A DNA stretch of 64,000 nucleotides from JAQGMV01 sp963828715 (GCA_963828715.1 CAWHFX010000004.1:124001-188000); one strand, 5' to 3'; shown: positions 45,896-56,361, counted from the stretch's first letter. Notes: a model not told the origin generated them from the sequence alone. Program-made: numbers and translations.

Positions 45896-47152
45896 GTGCA
45901 GCCACACTTTCGTAAGCTCGCCGCGGCGCGCACGCGCCTTATCCTCGAGCGGCCGTTCATCGGCTCGCTCGTGATGCACCTTTCGCTCAGAGCGATCGAT
46001 ACATCGTGGTGCCCGACGTTCGCCACGGATGGCCGCTCGTTCTATTTCAATCCGGCCTATATCGAGCGGCTCGACTTCGCCGAGACGCAGTTCGTGCTGG
46101 CGCACGAAGCGCTGCATTGCGCGCTGGGCCACCTGACCCGCCGCGCGAATCGCGCGTTGCGAAGGTGGGATGCGGCGACGGATTACGCCGTCAACATGTT
46201 GTTGCTGGAAGAGGGGCTGAAAGCGCCGTCTGGCGCTCTCATCGATCGACGTTTTCAGGGCATGGCTGCAGACGAGATCTACGCGCTCCTCCCCGCGGAT
46301 ATCGATGCCGCACCGCTGGATCGGCATAGGGCGCCCCAGACGCTCTTCGAACCCACGGACGTGTTGCGCGATGCGATCGCTGCCGCAGTGGACAGCGTTT
46401 CCGACGGACGAGGCGACGCATCTTCTGCGAGCGCGGATGCGTGGGATGACGCTGGTAACGAACGGGCACTGCAGCCACACGCCGCAATCCCGGTCACTCG
46501 CCATCCAGCGCCCGAGGACGATGAGGCGCTCGTGCGTCGCTGGCGTAGCCGGGTGGTGGCCGCCGAGCAGCATGCGCGGCAGGCAGGCCGGGCGCTCTCC
46601 GGGTCCTGGGCGCGGCTGGTCCGCGACACTGTGCGGCCGCAACTGCCCTGGCGCTTGCTGCTTTCGCGATACGTGTTCGCGCTCGCGCGCGACGATTACA
46701 CCTTCCAGCGGCTGTCGCGTCGCGACGGACCGGCGCTGCTGCCGCGGCTCGCGAACGCCGGGCTCGATATCGTCGTGGCGATCGATACGAGCGCGTCGAT
46801 CAACGACACGGATCTCGCCGAGTTCGCGGCGGAGATCGACTGCATGAAGAGTCAGCTTCGCAGCCGCGTCACGCTGCTCGCGTGCGACGAAGCCATCGAT
46901 CCGCGTGCGCCATGGCGCTTCGAAGCTTGGGAGCCGATGCAGATGCCGCCCGATCTCAAAGGAGGTGGAGGCACGTGCTTCGTGCCGGTGTTCGACTGGA
47001 TATCGCGCGGGCACTTCCGGCCCGATGCCTTGGTCTACTTCACCGACGCTGAAGGGGAGTTTCCGGCATCTGCCCCGGAATATCCGGTCGTATGGCTCGT
47101 GAAGGGCAGCAGCGCTGCGGTGCCGTGGGGAGAGCGGATACAGGTCGACTGA
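45896..47152 (+). CDS. DUF2201 / VWA-like putative metallopeptidase (418 aa)
   Basis: The N-terminal part holds a zinc-protease-like HExxH: FVLAHEALHCALGHLTRRAN near residue 68. The C-terminal domain is VWA-like with the metal-ion site IVVAIDTSASINDTDLAEFA near 300 and GGGTCFVPVFDWI near 358. Between them is a variable acidic linker (residues about 160-230). Start is GTG 45896. Whether the HEALH site cuts anything is not known. Partner of the AAA ATPase upstream. Confidence 0.85.
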   Translation: MQPHFRKLAAARTRLILERPFIGSLVMHLSLRAIDTSWCPTFATDGRSFYFNPAYIERLDFAETQFVLAHEALHCALGHLTRRANRALRRWDAATDYAVNMLLLEEGLKAPSGALIDRRFQGMAADEIYALLPADIDAAPLDRHRAPQTLFEPTDVLRDAIAAAVDSVSDGRGDASSASADAWDDAGNERALQPHAAIPVTRHPAPEDDEALVRRWRSRVVAAEQHARQAGRALSGSWARLVRDTVRPQLPWRLLLSRYVFALARDDYTFQRLSRRDGPALLPRLANAGLDIVVAIDTSASINDTDLAEFAAEIDCMKSQLRSRVTLLACDEAIDPRAPWRFEAWEPMQMPPDLKGGGGTCFVPVFDWISRGHFRPDALVYFTDAEGEFPASAPEYPVVWLVKGSSAAVPWGERIQVD

Positions 47153-47154
47153 CT

Positions 47155-48108
47155 ATGCTGTCTACGATGAAGGTTTTCATCTGCCTCTGCGCGCTGCTGC
47201 CGCTCGTCGCCGCTGCCGCGCTCGCACCGGGAAACTACGAGTTCTCGGTCACGCATCAGGAATTGCGTCGCACCTACCTCGTGCACGTGCCGCCCCAGGC
47301 CGCAGGAGGACGTGCGCTGCCGGTGGTCGTCAATTTCCATGGCGCGGGATCGAACGCGGAAGTGCTGAAAGCGTACACGCGCATGGATCGCGCATCGGAT
47401 CGTGACGGCTACATCGCCGTCTATCCGAATGGCAGCAGCGGCTTCGGCGATCGATTTCTCACGTGGAACGCCGGCAACTGCTGCGGTCCCGCGGCGGCCT
47501 TGCAGGTGGACGATGTGGGCTTCGTGAATGCGATGCTGGACGAACTGCCGAAACGGACAGCGGTCGACACGGCGCGGATCTACGCCACCGGTCTTTCCAA
47601 TGGCGCGATGATGGCCTATCGATTCGCAGCAGAAGCGGCTCCGCGTGTGGCTGCAGTGGCAGGTGTCGCCGGCACGATGTCTTTGCCGCGCTTCGCTCCG
47701 GCGCGAGCGATGCCGGTTCTGCACATCCACAGCATGCAGGATCACATCGCACGCTACGACGGCGGCTTCGGTCCGCCCTCGGCCGTCGCCGATACACGCA
47801 CGTTCAGCATGCCGGTTGAAGACATGCTGCGAAAATGGCTCGAACATGACGCGTGCCCGATAAAACCGCAGACGGTGGAGGTCGTCTCGGGGAAACCCGG
47901 GACGCCGGATGAGCAGCACAGCGCCATCCGCCGCGTGTACCGGCCGTGCCGGGATGGCGTCGAGGTCGTGCTGATTCAGCTTTCGGGGGCTGGCCACGTC
48001 TGGCCCGGCGGCGTGCGCGACTACATGCCGCAGCTATTGGGAACCGGAACGGCCGTGATCGACGCGAATACGGAAATCTGGACGTTCTTTTCGCGTTTCC
48101 GGCGCTGA
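47155..48108 (+). CDS. LpqC/PHB depolymerase-like secreted esterase (317 aa)
   Basis: Alpha/beta hydrolase. Signal peptide MKVFICLCALLPLVAAAALA after a short MLST start; ATG 47155 lies 2 bases after the previous stop, and ATG 47167 is an alternative. Oxyanion motif VVNFHGAGSNAEV near residue 62, nucleophile in IYATGLSNGAMMAYRFA near 145, Asp in HIHSMQDHIARYDG near 198 and His in LSGAGHVWPGGVRDY near 280 complete the triad. Cysteine pairs (NCCGP) suggest extracytoplasmic folding. Substrate may be short polyhydroxyalkanoate or feruloyl esters. Confidence 0.87.
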   Translation: MLSTMKVFICLCALLPLVAAAALAPGNYEFSVTHQELRRTYLVHVPPQAAGGRALPVVVNFHGAGSNAEVLKAYTRMDRASDRDGYIAVYPNGSSGFGDRFLTWNAGNCCGPAAALQVDDVGFVNAMLDELPKRTAVDTARIYATGLSNGAMMAYRFAAEAAPRVAAVAGVAGTMSLPRFAPARAMPVLHIHSMQDHIARYDGGFGPPSAVADTRTFSMPVEDMLRKWLEHDACPIKPQTVEVVSGKPGTPDEQHSAIRRVYRPCRDGVEVVLIQLSGAGHVWPGGVRDYMPQLLGTGTAVIDANTEIWTFFSRFRR

Positions 48109-48179
48109 GGCAGCCGAGCCGTTCGTCCTTCGAGACGACCGCCATGCTGTGTCTCCTCAGGACAAACGGATTTGATCGG

Positions 48180-49412
48180 TCAACCCTGCGTTGCGCGGCC
48201 TTCGCCTTCGTCGCGCCTGAACGGCTTGCGCTCGTTCAGCTCGTCCATGTAGTGCTCGATGCCGCGTGTTTCCTGCGCGAGAAAGCGTTCGATTGCCGTC
48301 GCGAATTCGCGTTTCGCGATCCAGTGCGCAGAGCGTGTTTCCACCGGCATCAGGCCACGCGCCATCTTGTGCTCACCCTGTGCGCCGCCTTCGAATACCT
48401 GAAGCCCGCGTGCGATGCAGTATTCGATCACCTGGTAATAGCAGGTTTCGAAATGGAGAATCGGATGATGCTCGATCGCGCCCCAATAGCGCCCGAAGAG
48501 CCGGGTGCCGTTGTGAACTTCGAGTGACGCCGCGATCGGCCGGTTATTGCGCAGCGCCAGCACGAGCACGAGATTCTCCGGCATGGTGCGGCCGATGCTA
48601 TGGAAGAATTCGGGCGTGAGGTACGGCGTCGAATGGTGCTCGCGGTAGGTGCGCGCATAGCACCGGTAGAAGAAAGTCCAGTCGGCTTCGCTGATCGCGC
48701 TGCCTTCATGCCACTCGAACGTGATACCGGCCTCGCGCACCTTGCGGCGCTCCTGCCGGATCTTCTTGCGCTTGTCGTGATTGAGACTCGCGAGAAAGTC
48801 GTCGAAGGTGGCATACCCGTTGTTGCGCCAGTGAAACTGGACACCGTGCCGGATCATCATGCCCGCCGCCTCGAACGCGTCTGCGTCACCATCGGCCGGG
48901 AAAAGGCAGTGGAACGACGAAACGCGCAGCTCTTTCGAAAGCGCGAGCGCGGCGGCGATGAGATGCAGCCGATCTTCGGGTTCGCTCACCAGGAGCCTCG
49001 GGCCGCGTACGGGCGTGAACGGAACCGCGCACAGGAGCTTCGGGTAATAGTCGAGTCCGTGACGATCATACGCATCGGCCCACGCCCAGTCGAAAACGTA
49101 CTCGCCGTAGGAGTGGGCTTTGAGGTAGAGCGGCATGGCCGCCTTGAGCGCCCCGTCTTTCCTCAAGAGCACATACTGCGGCGCCCAGCCTTTGGCCGGG
49201 ACCGCACAGTTAGTTTCATGCAGCGCGTTCAGGAACGCATGGCGCAGGAACGGATTGTCTCCCGCCAGCGTGTCCCATGCTTCGGGCGCGACGGACGCAA
49301 TCGACGACACCACTTGCAGGTGCTCGTCGACGTCCGTGGTGTGCGGGGGAGAGGGGAAGCGGGCTGAGCGCGGCACAGCCCCGTATGTTACCAGTATGGC
49401 GATCGCCATCAC
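48180..49412 (-). CDS. GNAT/FemAB-like protein, DUF482 (COG3146) (410 aa)
   Basis: Peptidogalycan-biosynthesis/recognition family. Conserved pieces: WDTLAGDNPFLRHAFLNALH near residue 45, YGEYVFDWAWADAYDRHGLD near 100, the LNHDKRKKIRQERRKVREAG helix near 220, and FEGGAQGEHKMARGLMPVET near 355. Two GNAT-like folds with an acyl-donor site are expected; role not established. Two possible ATGs at the start (MMAI). It is divergent from glnB, with 98 bases between. Confidence 0.87.
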   Translation of the reverse strand: MMAIAILVTYGAVPRSARFPSPPHTTDVDEHLQVVSSIASVAPEAWDTLAGDNPFLRHAFLNALHETNCAVPAKGWAPQYVLLRKDGALKAAMPLYLKAHSYGEYVFDWAWADAYDRHGLDYYPKLLCAVPFTPVRGPRLLVSEPEDRLHLIAAALALSKELRVSSFHCLFPADGDADAFEAAGMMIRHGVQFHWRNNGYATFDDFLASLNHDKRKKIRQERRKVREAGITFEWHEGSAISEADWTFFYRCYARTYREHHSTPYLTPEFFHSIGRTMPENLVLVLALRNNRPIAASLEVHNGTRLFGRYWGAIEHHPILHFETCYYQVIEYCIARGLQVFEGGAQGEHKMARGLMPVETRSAHWIAKREFATAIERFLAQETRGIEHYMDELNERKPFRRDEGEGRATQG

Positions 49413-49510
49413 GCAACTCGATGCGACGCTGGCGGCCGCGCGCCCAAGCCGGGATCCGCGTCGCGTGTGATATCCTGAACGGCTGTTTTCCGGCGTTAAG
49501 GCGGGGGATC

Positions 49511-49849
49511 ATGAAAAAGATCGAAGCGATATTCAAGCCCTTCAAGCTCGACGAGGTGCGCGAAGCCCTGTCCGAAATCGGCGTGAGCGGGCTCACCGTG
49601 ACGGAGGTGAAGGGCTTCGGCCGCCAGAAGGGGCACACGGAACTTTACCGCGGCGCGGAGTACGTCGTCGACTTTCTGCCGAAGGTGAAGATCGACGTGG
49701 TGCTGCCCGATAATCTGCTCGAGAACGCGATCGACGCGATCGTGAAAGCCGCGCGTACGGGCAAGATCGGAGACGGCAAGATTTTCGTGAGCGACGTCGA
49801 CCAGGTTATCCGGATCCGCACCGGAGAAACCGACGAAGCGGCGATCTAG
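49511..49849 (+). CDS. glnB: Nitrogen regulatory protein P-II (112 aa)
   Basis: Signal protein that reports nitrogen and 2-oxoglutarate/ATP status. The T-loop GFGRQKGHTELYRGAEYVVD holds the uridylylated Tyr at position 51; the B-loop is AARTGKIGDGKIFV near 82 and the C-loop ends IRIRTGETDEAAI. Length equals that of GlnB/GlnK. Usually it targets glutamine synthetase adenylation, NtrB or Amt. Amt is present in the window but not linked, so GlnB rather than GlnK is likely. Confidence 0.96.
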   Translation: MKKIEAIFKPFKLDEVREALSEIGVSGLTVTEVKGFGRQKGHTELYRGAEYVVDFLPKVKIDVVLPDNLLENAIDAIVKAARTGKIGDGKIFVSDVDQVIRIRTGETDEAAI

Positions 49850-49897
49850 AAGGCGGCGCTCGGGTTTGGCTGTGGCCTGTCGGCCGTCCCGTCTCCT

Positions 49898-50003
49898 CGA
49901 GCCTCGTACGCTCGGACGTGAGTTCTAACAGCGACTGAATATCACGTTCGCGGCGACAGCCTGTCCCAGGCGCGCCGCTCACCGAGACGAGTTGGGTTCT
50001 AAC
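49898..50003. repeat. Intergenic repeat, copy B
   Basis: Diverged copy of the block at 42905-43000, lying between the convergent glnB and trxB genes. It shares GTACGCTCGGACG, TCACGTTCGC, ACAGCC, CCGCTCAC and ends GTTCTAAC just before the trxB stop. A shorter resemblance (ACGTTCGC-CGCGACA) is seen at 21424-21442, after the first Bug gene. Confidence 0.55.
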
Positions 50004-50006
50004 CTA

Positions 50007-50969
50007 CTAGATCACACCCTTCGCCTCCAGATACTTCTGCGCGTCGAGCGCTGCCATGCAACCCGTGCCCGCGCTCGTCACCGCCTGCCGGTAAACGTGG
50101 TCCTGAACGTCACCCGCCGCGAACACGCCCGGTATGCTGGTCGACGTGAAGCCGCCTTCCAAGCCGCACTTCGTAATGATGTAGCCGTTTTTCATCTCGA
50201 GCTGCCCGGCGAAGATCTCCGTGTTCGGCCGATGGCCGATCGCGATGAAGACACCCTGCAGCGGCAGTTCCGTAAGCCCCTGTGATTTCACGTTCTTGAC
50301 GCGCATCCCGGTCACGCCCGAGTTGTCGCCCACCACTTCGTCGAGCACGTGGTCCCACATGACGGTCGCCTTGCCTTCGGTTGTCTTTTCGCGCAGCTTG
50401 TCCACGAGGATCGCCTCCGCCCGGAAGCGGTCGCGCCGGTGAACGACCGTCACGTGGCGCGCGATATTCGTGAGGTAGAGCGCCTCCTCGACTGCCGTGT
50501 TGCCGCCGCCGACCACCGCGACGTCCTGGCCTTTGTAGAAGAATCCGTCGCAAGTCGCGCAGCCCGACACGCCGCGGCCCATGAACGCCTGCTCCGACTC
50601 GAGGCCGAGGTACATCGCCGAAGCGCCGGTCGCGATGATCAACGTGTCGCAGGTGTAGGTCCCCTGGTCACCGACCAGGGTCAGAGGCACTTCCTGCAGC
50701 CGCGCCGTATGGATGTGGTCGAAGATGATATCCGTCTTGAAACGTTCCGCGTGCTTGAGGAAACGCTCCATCAGCTCCGGTCCCTGCACGCCCATCGGGT
50801 CCGCCGGCCAATTGTCGACGTCGGTCGTCGTCATGAGCTGACCACCCTGCGCGAGCCCGGTGATCAGCACCGGTTGCAGGTTCGCACGTGCTGCATAAAC
50901 CGCGGCCGTATAGCCGGCCGGACCCGAGCCGAGGATGAGTACGCGGCAGTGCTTGGATGCTTCTGGCAT
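50007..50969 (-). CDS. trxB: Thioredoxin reductase (320 aa)
   Basis: NADPH-dependent flavoprotein that reduces thioredoxin. FAD motif VLILGSGPAGYTAAVYAARA near residue 8, active disulfide CATCDG near 138, NADP motif VAVVGGGNTAVEEALYL near 155 and C-terminal FAD contact PGVFAAGDVQDHVYRQAVTS near 280. Start MPEASKHCRV at 50969 was chosen over an ATG 27 bases upstream. It is the first gene of the conserved trxB-ftsK-lolA-rarA-serS neighbourhood, pointing away from ftsK. Confidence 0.96.
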   Translation of the reverse strand: MPEASKHCRVLILGSGPAGYTAAVYAARANLQPVLITGLAQGGQLMTTTDVDNWPADPMGVQGPELMERFLKHAERFKTDIIFDHIHTARLQEVPLTLVGDQGTYTCDTLIIATGASAMYLGLESEQAFMGRGVSGCATCDGFFYKGQDVAVVGGGNTAVEEALYLTNIARHVTVVHRRDRFRAEAILVDKLREKTTEGKATVMWDHVLDEVVGDNSGVTGMRVKNVKSQGLTELPLQGVFIAIGHRPNTEIFAGQLEMKNGYIITKCGLEGGFTSTSIPGVFAAGDVQDHVYRQAVTSAGTGCMAALDAQKYLEAKGVI

Positions 50970-51150
50970 GAATGATCCGTTCGTCGGAGAGCTCAAAGTC
51001 CGAATCTAACAGCACGGCAGCGGCGGTGTCGAGCATGAAACTCCTGCGAATTCAGTGGTTAGCGCGTGACGCCAGGCGCTCGATCTGGCACTATAGCGCC
51101 TGCACTTGGCCGGCAGGGTCGCCCCTGCCAGAAGGGAGGATCGGACACCG

Positions 51151-51840
51151 ATGGCCCAGTTCATGCTGAACCCGAGCATTCTCAAGAATGTTCCGCTCTT
51201 TTCCTCTTTTTCCGATCAGCAGCTTGCATCGCTTGCGCCCGCTGTCCAGCACCGACGTTTCGGCCGGGGGTCTTATGTCATCCGTGCGGGCGAGGAGACC
51301 GATGCGCTGTACATCATCCTCGCCGGCCATGCGAAGGTTCTGATACCGGACGATGATGGCAACGAGGTCATTCTGTCCATGGTGGGGCCGAATGACTTTT
51401 TCGGAGAGATGGGCCTGCTCGACGATGCGCCGCGCTCGGCAAGCGTGGAAACGATCGAGCCGTGCGAAATGCTGCGCATCACCCGGCAGGCGTTCCTGAC
51501 GTGCCTGAAAGACAATTTCGATGCCGCGATGCTCATTATCCGCAACCTCGTGAAGCGATTGCGGGAGGCCGACCGGAAAATCGAAAGTCTGGCCCTCATC
51601 GACGTGTATGGACGCGTCGCCCGCCTGCTGATCGAGATGGCGAAGCAGCAGCCCGACGGACAGTACGTGATCGAGCGCGCGCCGCCCAAGCAGGAAATTG
51701 CACGCATGATCGGTGCGTCCCGCGAGATGGTGAGCCGCGTGGTGAAGGACCTGAACGACAAGGGCGTGATCCGTGCGGAGAAGCGCAAGATCATCGTTCT
51801 CGACCGCACTTCGATGGGGAAACGTTCATCGAAGCATTGA
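51151..51840 (+). CDS. Crp/Fnr family transcription regulator (229 aa)
   Basis: Cyclic-nucleotide-binding beta barrel (residues about 10-120: GRGSYVIRAGEETDALYIIL, GEMGLLDDAPRSASVETIEP) and C-terminal winged helix with QEIARMIGASREMVSRVVKD. No N-terminal cysteine cluster is present, so it is not an oxygen-sensing FNR; Crp-like or other small-ligand sensing is likelier. Start at 51151 with GGGAGGA upstream. It stands where enterobacteria have lrp, between trxB and ftsK. Confidence 0.92.
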   Translation: MAQFMLNPSILKNVPLFSSFSDQQLASLAPAVQHRRFGRGSYVIRAGEETDALYIILAGHAKVLIPDDDGNEVILSMVGPNDFFGEMGLLDDAPRSASVETIEPCEMLRITRQAFLTCLKDNFDAAMLIIRNLVKRLREADRKIESLALIDVYGRVARLLIEMAKQQPDGQYVIERAPPKQEIARMIGASREMVSRVVKDLNDKGVIRAEKRKIIVLDRTSMGKRSSKH

Positions 51841-51869
51841 GGCCGAAGATTTGAAAAGGCGCAAACCGA

Positions 51870-54182
51870 TTGCTGTGGAGTGAGAAAGCGCCTCGACAGA
51901 AGGTAGCGGACAACCCGCTGCCGCCGAAAATTGCCGCGCTGCTGCGTGAGTCCTGGTGGCTTGCGCTGGTCGCCATCGCCGTTTACCTCCTGCTCGTCCT
52001 CGTTACTTACGACAAGGCGGATCCCGGCTGGTCACACAGCCTGCGCACCTCGCGCATCCATAATGCCGGCGGCGTCATCGGCGCCTACGTCGCCGACCTG
52101 ATGCTGTATCTCTTCGGCCTCTCGGCATACTGGTGCATCGTGCTCTGCGGCGCGCTCGTCGCCTGGGGTTTCCGACGGATCGAGGTCGTGTCCGAAAGCG
52201 ACCGCAGATCGCACGCGGTACGGCTTGCGGGCTTCGGCGTGCTCCTGCTCGCGAGCAGCGGCATCGAAGCCGTTCGTCTCTATACGGTAAAGGCCACGCT
52301 GCCGCACGCGCCCGGCGGCATGCTTGGCGAGATCATGGGCAAGGCCGTCATGCAGGGCTTCGGATTTACCGGCGGCACCGTCATTCTCGTGCTCGCGTTC
52401 GCCGCCGGGGCAAGCCTTTTTACCGGTGTGTCATGGTTGACCATCATCGAGCGCGTCGGCGAGTGGAGCGAGCGCACGTTCGGCTTCGTGTTCTCCAAGT
52501 GGCAGGAGCGACAGGACCGGCGGGCAGGCGAGCAGGCGGTGATCGAGCGCGACGAGGTGGTGGAGGAGAGCAAGAAAAAACTCGTCATTCACGAGCCGGT
52601 TCGCATCGAGCCGCCGCCGCGTGGAAATTCCGCGGTCGCAACGCGCCGAGCGCGAAAAGCAGGTGCCGCTCTTCGACAATCTGCCGGACTCGATGCTGCC
52701 GCCGCTGGGACTGCTCGATCAGCCGGAGAGCGAACATCGACGTGATGCCGGCCGACACGCTCGAATTCACGTCGCGTCTGATCGAGAAGAAGCTGCTCGA
52801 CTTCGGCGTCGAAGTGAAAGTCGTAGCGGCCTATCCGGGCCCGGTCATCACCCGCTACGAAATCGAACCGGCGGTTGGCGTCAAGGGCAGCCAGATCATC
52901 AATCTCGTGCGCGATCTCGCGCGCGCGCTCTCGGTGGTGAGCATCCGCGTGGTGGAGACCATTCCCGGAAAAACCTGCATGGGACTTGAGATTCCGAACC
53001 CGACGCGGCAGATCGTGCGCCTGTCCGAAATCCTGAGCTCGCAGGTCTACGCTGACAAGACGTCGCCGCTCACGCTCGCCCTCGGCAAGGACATCGCCGG
53101 TAATCCGGTCGTCGCGGATCTCACGCGTATGCCGCATCTGCTGGTCGCCGGCACGACCGGCTCCGGCAAATCGGTCGCGATCAACGCGATGATCCTGTCG
53201 CTGGTGTACAAGGCCCCACCGTCGCAGGTGCAGGCTGATCCTGGTCGATCCCGAAGATGCTGGAGCTCTCGGTCTACGAAGGCATTCCGCATCTGCTGGC
53301 GCCGGTCGTGACCGATATGCGTCAGGCGGCGAACGCGCTCAACTGGTGCGTAGCCGAGATGGAGCGGCGCTACAAGATCATGTCCGCGCTCGGCGTGCGC
53401 AACATGGCGGGCTTCAATCAGAAGATGCGCGAGGCCGACAAGGACGAAGACGCCGTCGCGAATCCGCTGACGTCGACGCCAGAGAATCAGGATCCGCTGC
53501 ACGAGATGTCCGCTGATCGTCGTCGTGATCGACGAGCTGGCCGACCTGATGATGGTGGTCGGCAAGAAAGTCGAGGAGCTGATCGCACGGCTCGCGCAGA
53601 AGGCACGCGCGGCGGGTATCCACCTGATTCTCGCGACGCAGCGGCCATCGGTCGATGTCATCACGGGGCTCATCAAGGCGAACATTCCGACGCGCATCGC
53701 GTTCCAGGTCTCGGCGCGGGTCGACTCGCGCACGATTCTCGACCAGATGGGCGCGGAGGCGTTGCTGGGGCAGGGCGACATGCTGTACCTTCCGCCGGGC
53801 ACCGGGTATACCCGCAGCGCGTCCACGGCGCGTTCGTCGCGGACCACGAAGTGCACAAGGTGGTCGATTACCTGAAGACGCTCGCTCAGCCGCAATACGT
53901 GGATGGCGTGCTCGATGGGCCGCCGCGGAGGACGAAGGCGAAGGTCTGCTGGACGGCGCCGGCGACGGCGAGTCCGACCCGCTTTACGATCAGGCCGTGG
54001 CCATCGTGCTGAAGACGCGGCGGGCCTCGATTTCGCTGGTGCAGCGACATCTGCGCATCGGCTATAACCGCGCCGCGCGGCTGATCGAGCAGATGGAACG
54101 CGCCGGCCTGGTTTCGCCGATGCAGACGAACGGGAACCGCGAGGTGCTCGTGCCCGCTTCCGCATCGGCCGACGACCGGTAA
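51870..54182 (+). pseudogene. ftsK: DNA translocase FtsK, several frameshifts
   Basis: Chromosome-segregation motor at the division septum. The N-terminal piece has four membrane helices (such as WWLALVAIAVYLLLVLVTY); TTG 51870 is the assumed start. The motor has GTTGSGKSVAINAMI (Walker A), ILVDPKMLELSVYEGIPHLL, VVVIDELADLMMV (Walker B) and ILATQRPSVDVITGLIKANI; the gamma domain DPLYDQAVAIVLKTRRASIS ends it. Frame changes near 52620, 52729, 53233, 53252, 53509, 53811 (two bases) and 53923 (two bases), all extra bases: nine in total, leaving about 767 residues, the usual length. Essential in most bacteria, so likely sequencing error. Confidence 0.92.
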
Positions 54183-54259
54183 CGTTTACTTACGACGGGC
54201 GTAAACCTCGCGCGTGTCGCGTTGTCTGAGATCAGACCGTCAATTTCCGAGGAAAGCTG

Positions 54260-54873
54260 ATGCGGCACACGACGATAGCGCTCCTGCTTCTGATCCCGAC
54301 CCTTGCCCTCGGCGCCACTGTCGAGTCGCTCAAGGCGCTGTTGAACGAAACCACGACTGCGAAGGGCGCGTTTCGCGCAGACCGTGTTCGACAAGAACAA
54401 CAAGACGCTTACAGCAATCGACGGGCACGCTCGCGTTCTCACGACCGGGCAAATTCCGCTGGGAGTACAACAAGCCGTACGAACAGACGATCGTCGGCGA
54501 CGGCACGCGCCTCTGGATCTACGACAAGGACCTGAACCAGGTTACGGTGCGCAAGCTCGACCGCGCGCTCGGCTGCAAGTCCGGCGGCGCTGCTGGCCGG
54601 CAGCAACGAGATCGAGAAAAGCTACGCGCTTAAAAGCGTCGGGAAGCGAAGGCGGGCTCGACTGGCTGGAAGCGACGCCGAAGACGAAGGACACCGCGTT
54701 CGAGAGCATTCGCCTAGGCTTCGGCAAGTCAGGACTCGAAGCGATGGAGCTCAGAGACCAGTTCGGGCAGATGACCGTCATCAAGTTCTCCGATCTTCAG
54801 CGCAACGGGAAGATTCGCGGCCGAAGACTTCACCTTCACGCCGCCCAAAGGCGCGGCGGTCATCAGTGAATGA
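54260..54873 (+). pseudogene. lolA: Outer-membrane lipoprotein carrier LolA, frameshifted
   Basis: Periplasmic carrier of lipoproteins. Signal peptide MRHTTIALLLLIPTLALGAT; then, across frames, TVFDKNNKTLQQSTGTLAFS, RPGKFRWEYNKPYEQTIVGD, GTRLWIYDKDLNQVTVRKLD, LLAGSNEIEKSYALK and MTVIKFSDLQRNGKI. Five single extra bases (near 54370, 54406, 54573, 54648 and 54816) explain all shifts; the repaired length is 202 residues as in known LolA. GAGGAAAG precedes the ATG. The stop overlaps the GTG start of rarA by 8 bases. Confidence 0.9.
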
Positions 54874-56197
54874 CCTGTTCGGCAAACGCGAACCCGCGGC
54901 GCCTCTCGCGGAGAAGCTGCGTCCGCGCTCGCTCGACGATGTCGTAGGACAGACGCACCTCCTGGGGCCGGGCAAGCCGCTGCGGCTCGCTTTCGAGTCC
55001 GGCAAACCGCACTCGATGATCCTGTGGGGACCGCCGGGCGTCGGGCAAGACCACGCTCGCGCGCCTCATGGCGCGAGGCGTTCGACGCCGAGTTCATCGC
55101 GCTCTCCGCGGTGCTTCTCCGGCGTGAAGGACATCCGGGAAGCCATCAATCGCGCACGAGCTCGATCTGCAGCAGTCGGGGCGTCATACGATCCTGTTCG
55201 TGGACGAGGTCCACCGCTTCAACAAGGCGCAGCAGGATGCGTTTCTGCCTTTCGTCGAGCAGGGCCTCATCACGTTCATCGGCGCAACGACCGAGAATCC
55301 CGTCGTTCGAAGTGAACAGCGCGCTGCTCTCGCGTGCGGCCGTGTACGTGCTGCAGCCGTTGTCCGATGCCGAGTTGGTGCAGCTATTCGAGCGCGCGCG
55401 GCGTGAGGCGCTGGAGGAGCTTGCGTTTTCGCGATCCGGCACGGAAGCTCTTGATCGGATATGCGGATGGCGACGCGCGACGGCTGCTCAATATGCTGGA
55501 GCAGCTCGCGACGGCGGCGCAGCAGGCTGCGCGCAACGATGTCGATGCCGATTTCGTCAAGGCAACGATCGCGCGAGAGCGTGCGTCGTTTCGACAAAGG
55601 CGGCGACGCGTTCTACGATCAGATCTCGGCGCTGCATAAGTCGGTTCGCGGCTCCGCGCCCGATGCGTCGCTCTATTGGCTTACACGTATGCTCGACGGT
55701 GGCGCCGATCCGCTGTACGTCGGCCGGCGGCTCGTGCGCATGGCGATCGAAGACATCGGGCTCGCCGATCCGCGCGCGCTGCAGGATTGCGCTTGATGCG
55801 TGCGAGACCTATGAGCGACTCGGTTCACCGGAAGGCGAACTGGCGCTGGCAGAAGCGGCGTTGTACCTCGCCATCGCCCCGAAGAGCAATGCGGCTTATG
55901 TCGCGTACAACCGCGCGCGCGAGCACGTGCGCAAGGACAGCTCGCGTCCGGTGCCCGAACATCTGCGCAATGCGCCGACACGCCTCATGAAGCAGTTGGG
56001 CTACGGCCGCGACGTATCGTTATGCGCATGACGAGCCGGACGCGTATGCGGCCGGAGAGCGCTATCTGCCCGACGGCATGTCCGATCCGAAGTTCTACGA
56101 GCCCACACCGAGGGGACTGGAAGCACGCATAAGCGAGCGACTCGACGTGCTCAGAGGTCTGGATAAAGAGGCTGAGGAGAAGCGCGGAGACAGGTGA
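54866..56197 (+). pseudogene. rarA: Replication-associated recombination protein RarA, frameshifted
   Basis: AAA+ ATPase of the clamp-loader group acting at stalled forks. Pieces over three frames: LRPRSLDDVVGQTHLLGPGK, MILWGPPGVGKTTLARLMAR (Walker A), ILFVDEVHRFNKAQQDAFLP (Walker B), FIGATTENPSFEVNSALLSR (sensor 1), YADGDARRLLNMLEQLA, RMAIEDIGLADPRAL and the tail YLPDGMSDPKFYEPTPRGLE. Nine single extra bases account for every shift and give about 440 residues, the family length. Start GTG 54866. Confidence 0.92.
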
Positions 56198-56361
56198 CCT
56201 CCCGCTCGTTGCGTAACGCGCACTGAACCGCGGCCGCAGTCGATCACTGTTGTTACAGCGGCGCGAGGCCGCAATCCAGGCGCCGTATGGTCACAACCTG
56301 CTGACCGCGAAATTTCGAGGAAACTCCGCGATAATACCCATTTCGTCCGCTGGCCAAACCC

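Noticed and set aside
44885..47014. Long reverse-strand frame (709 codons)
   Set aside because: Covers the AAA and DUF2201 genes in antisense; those have clear motifs, this has none.
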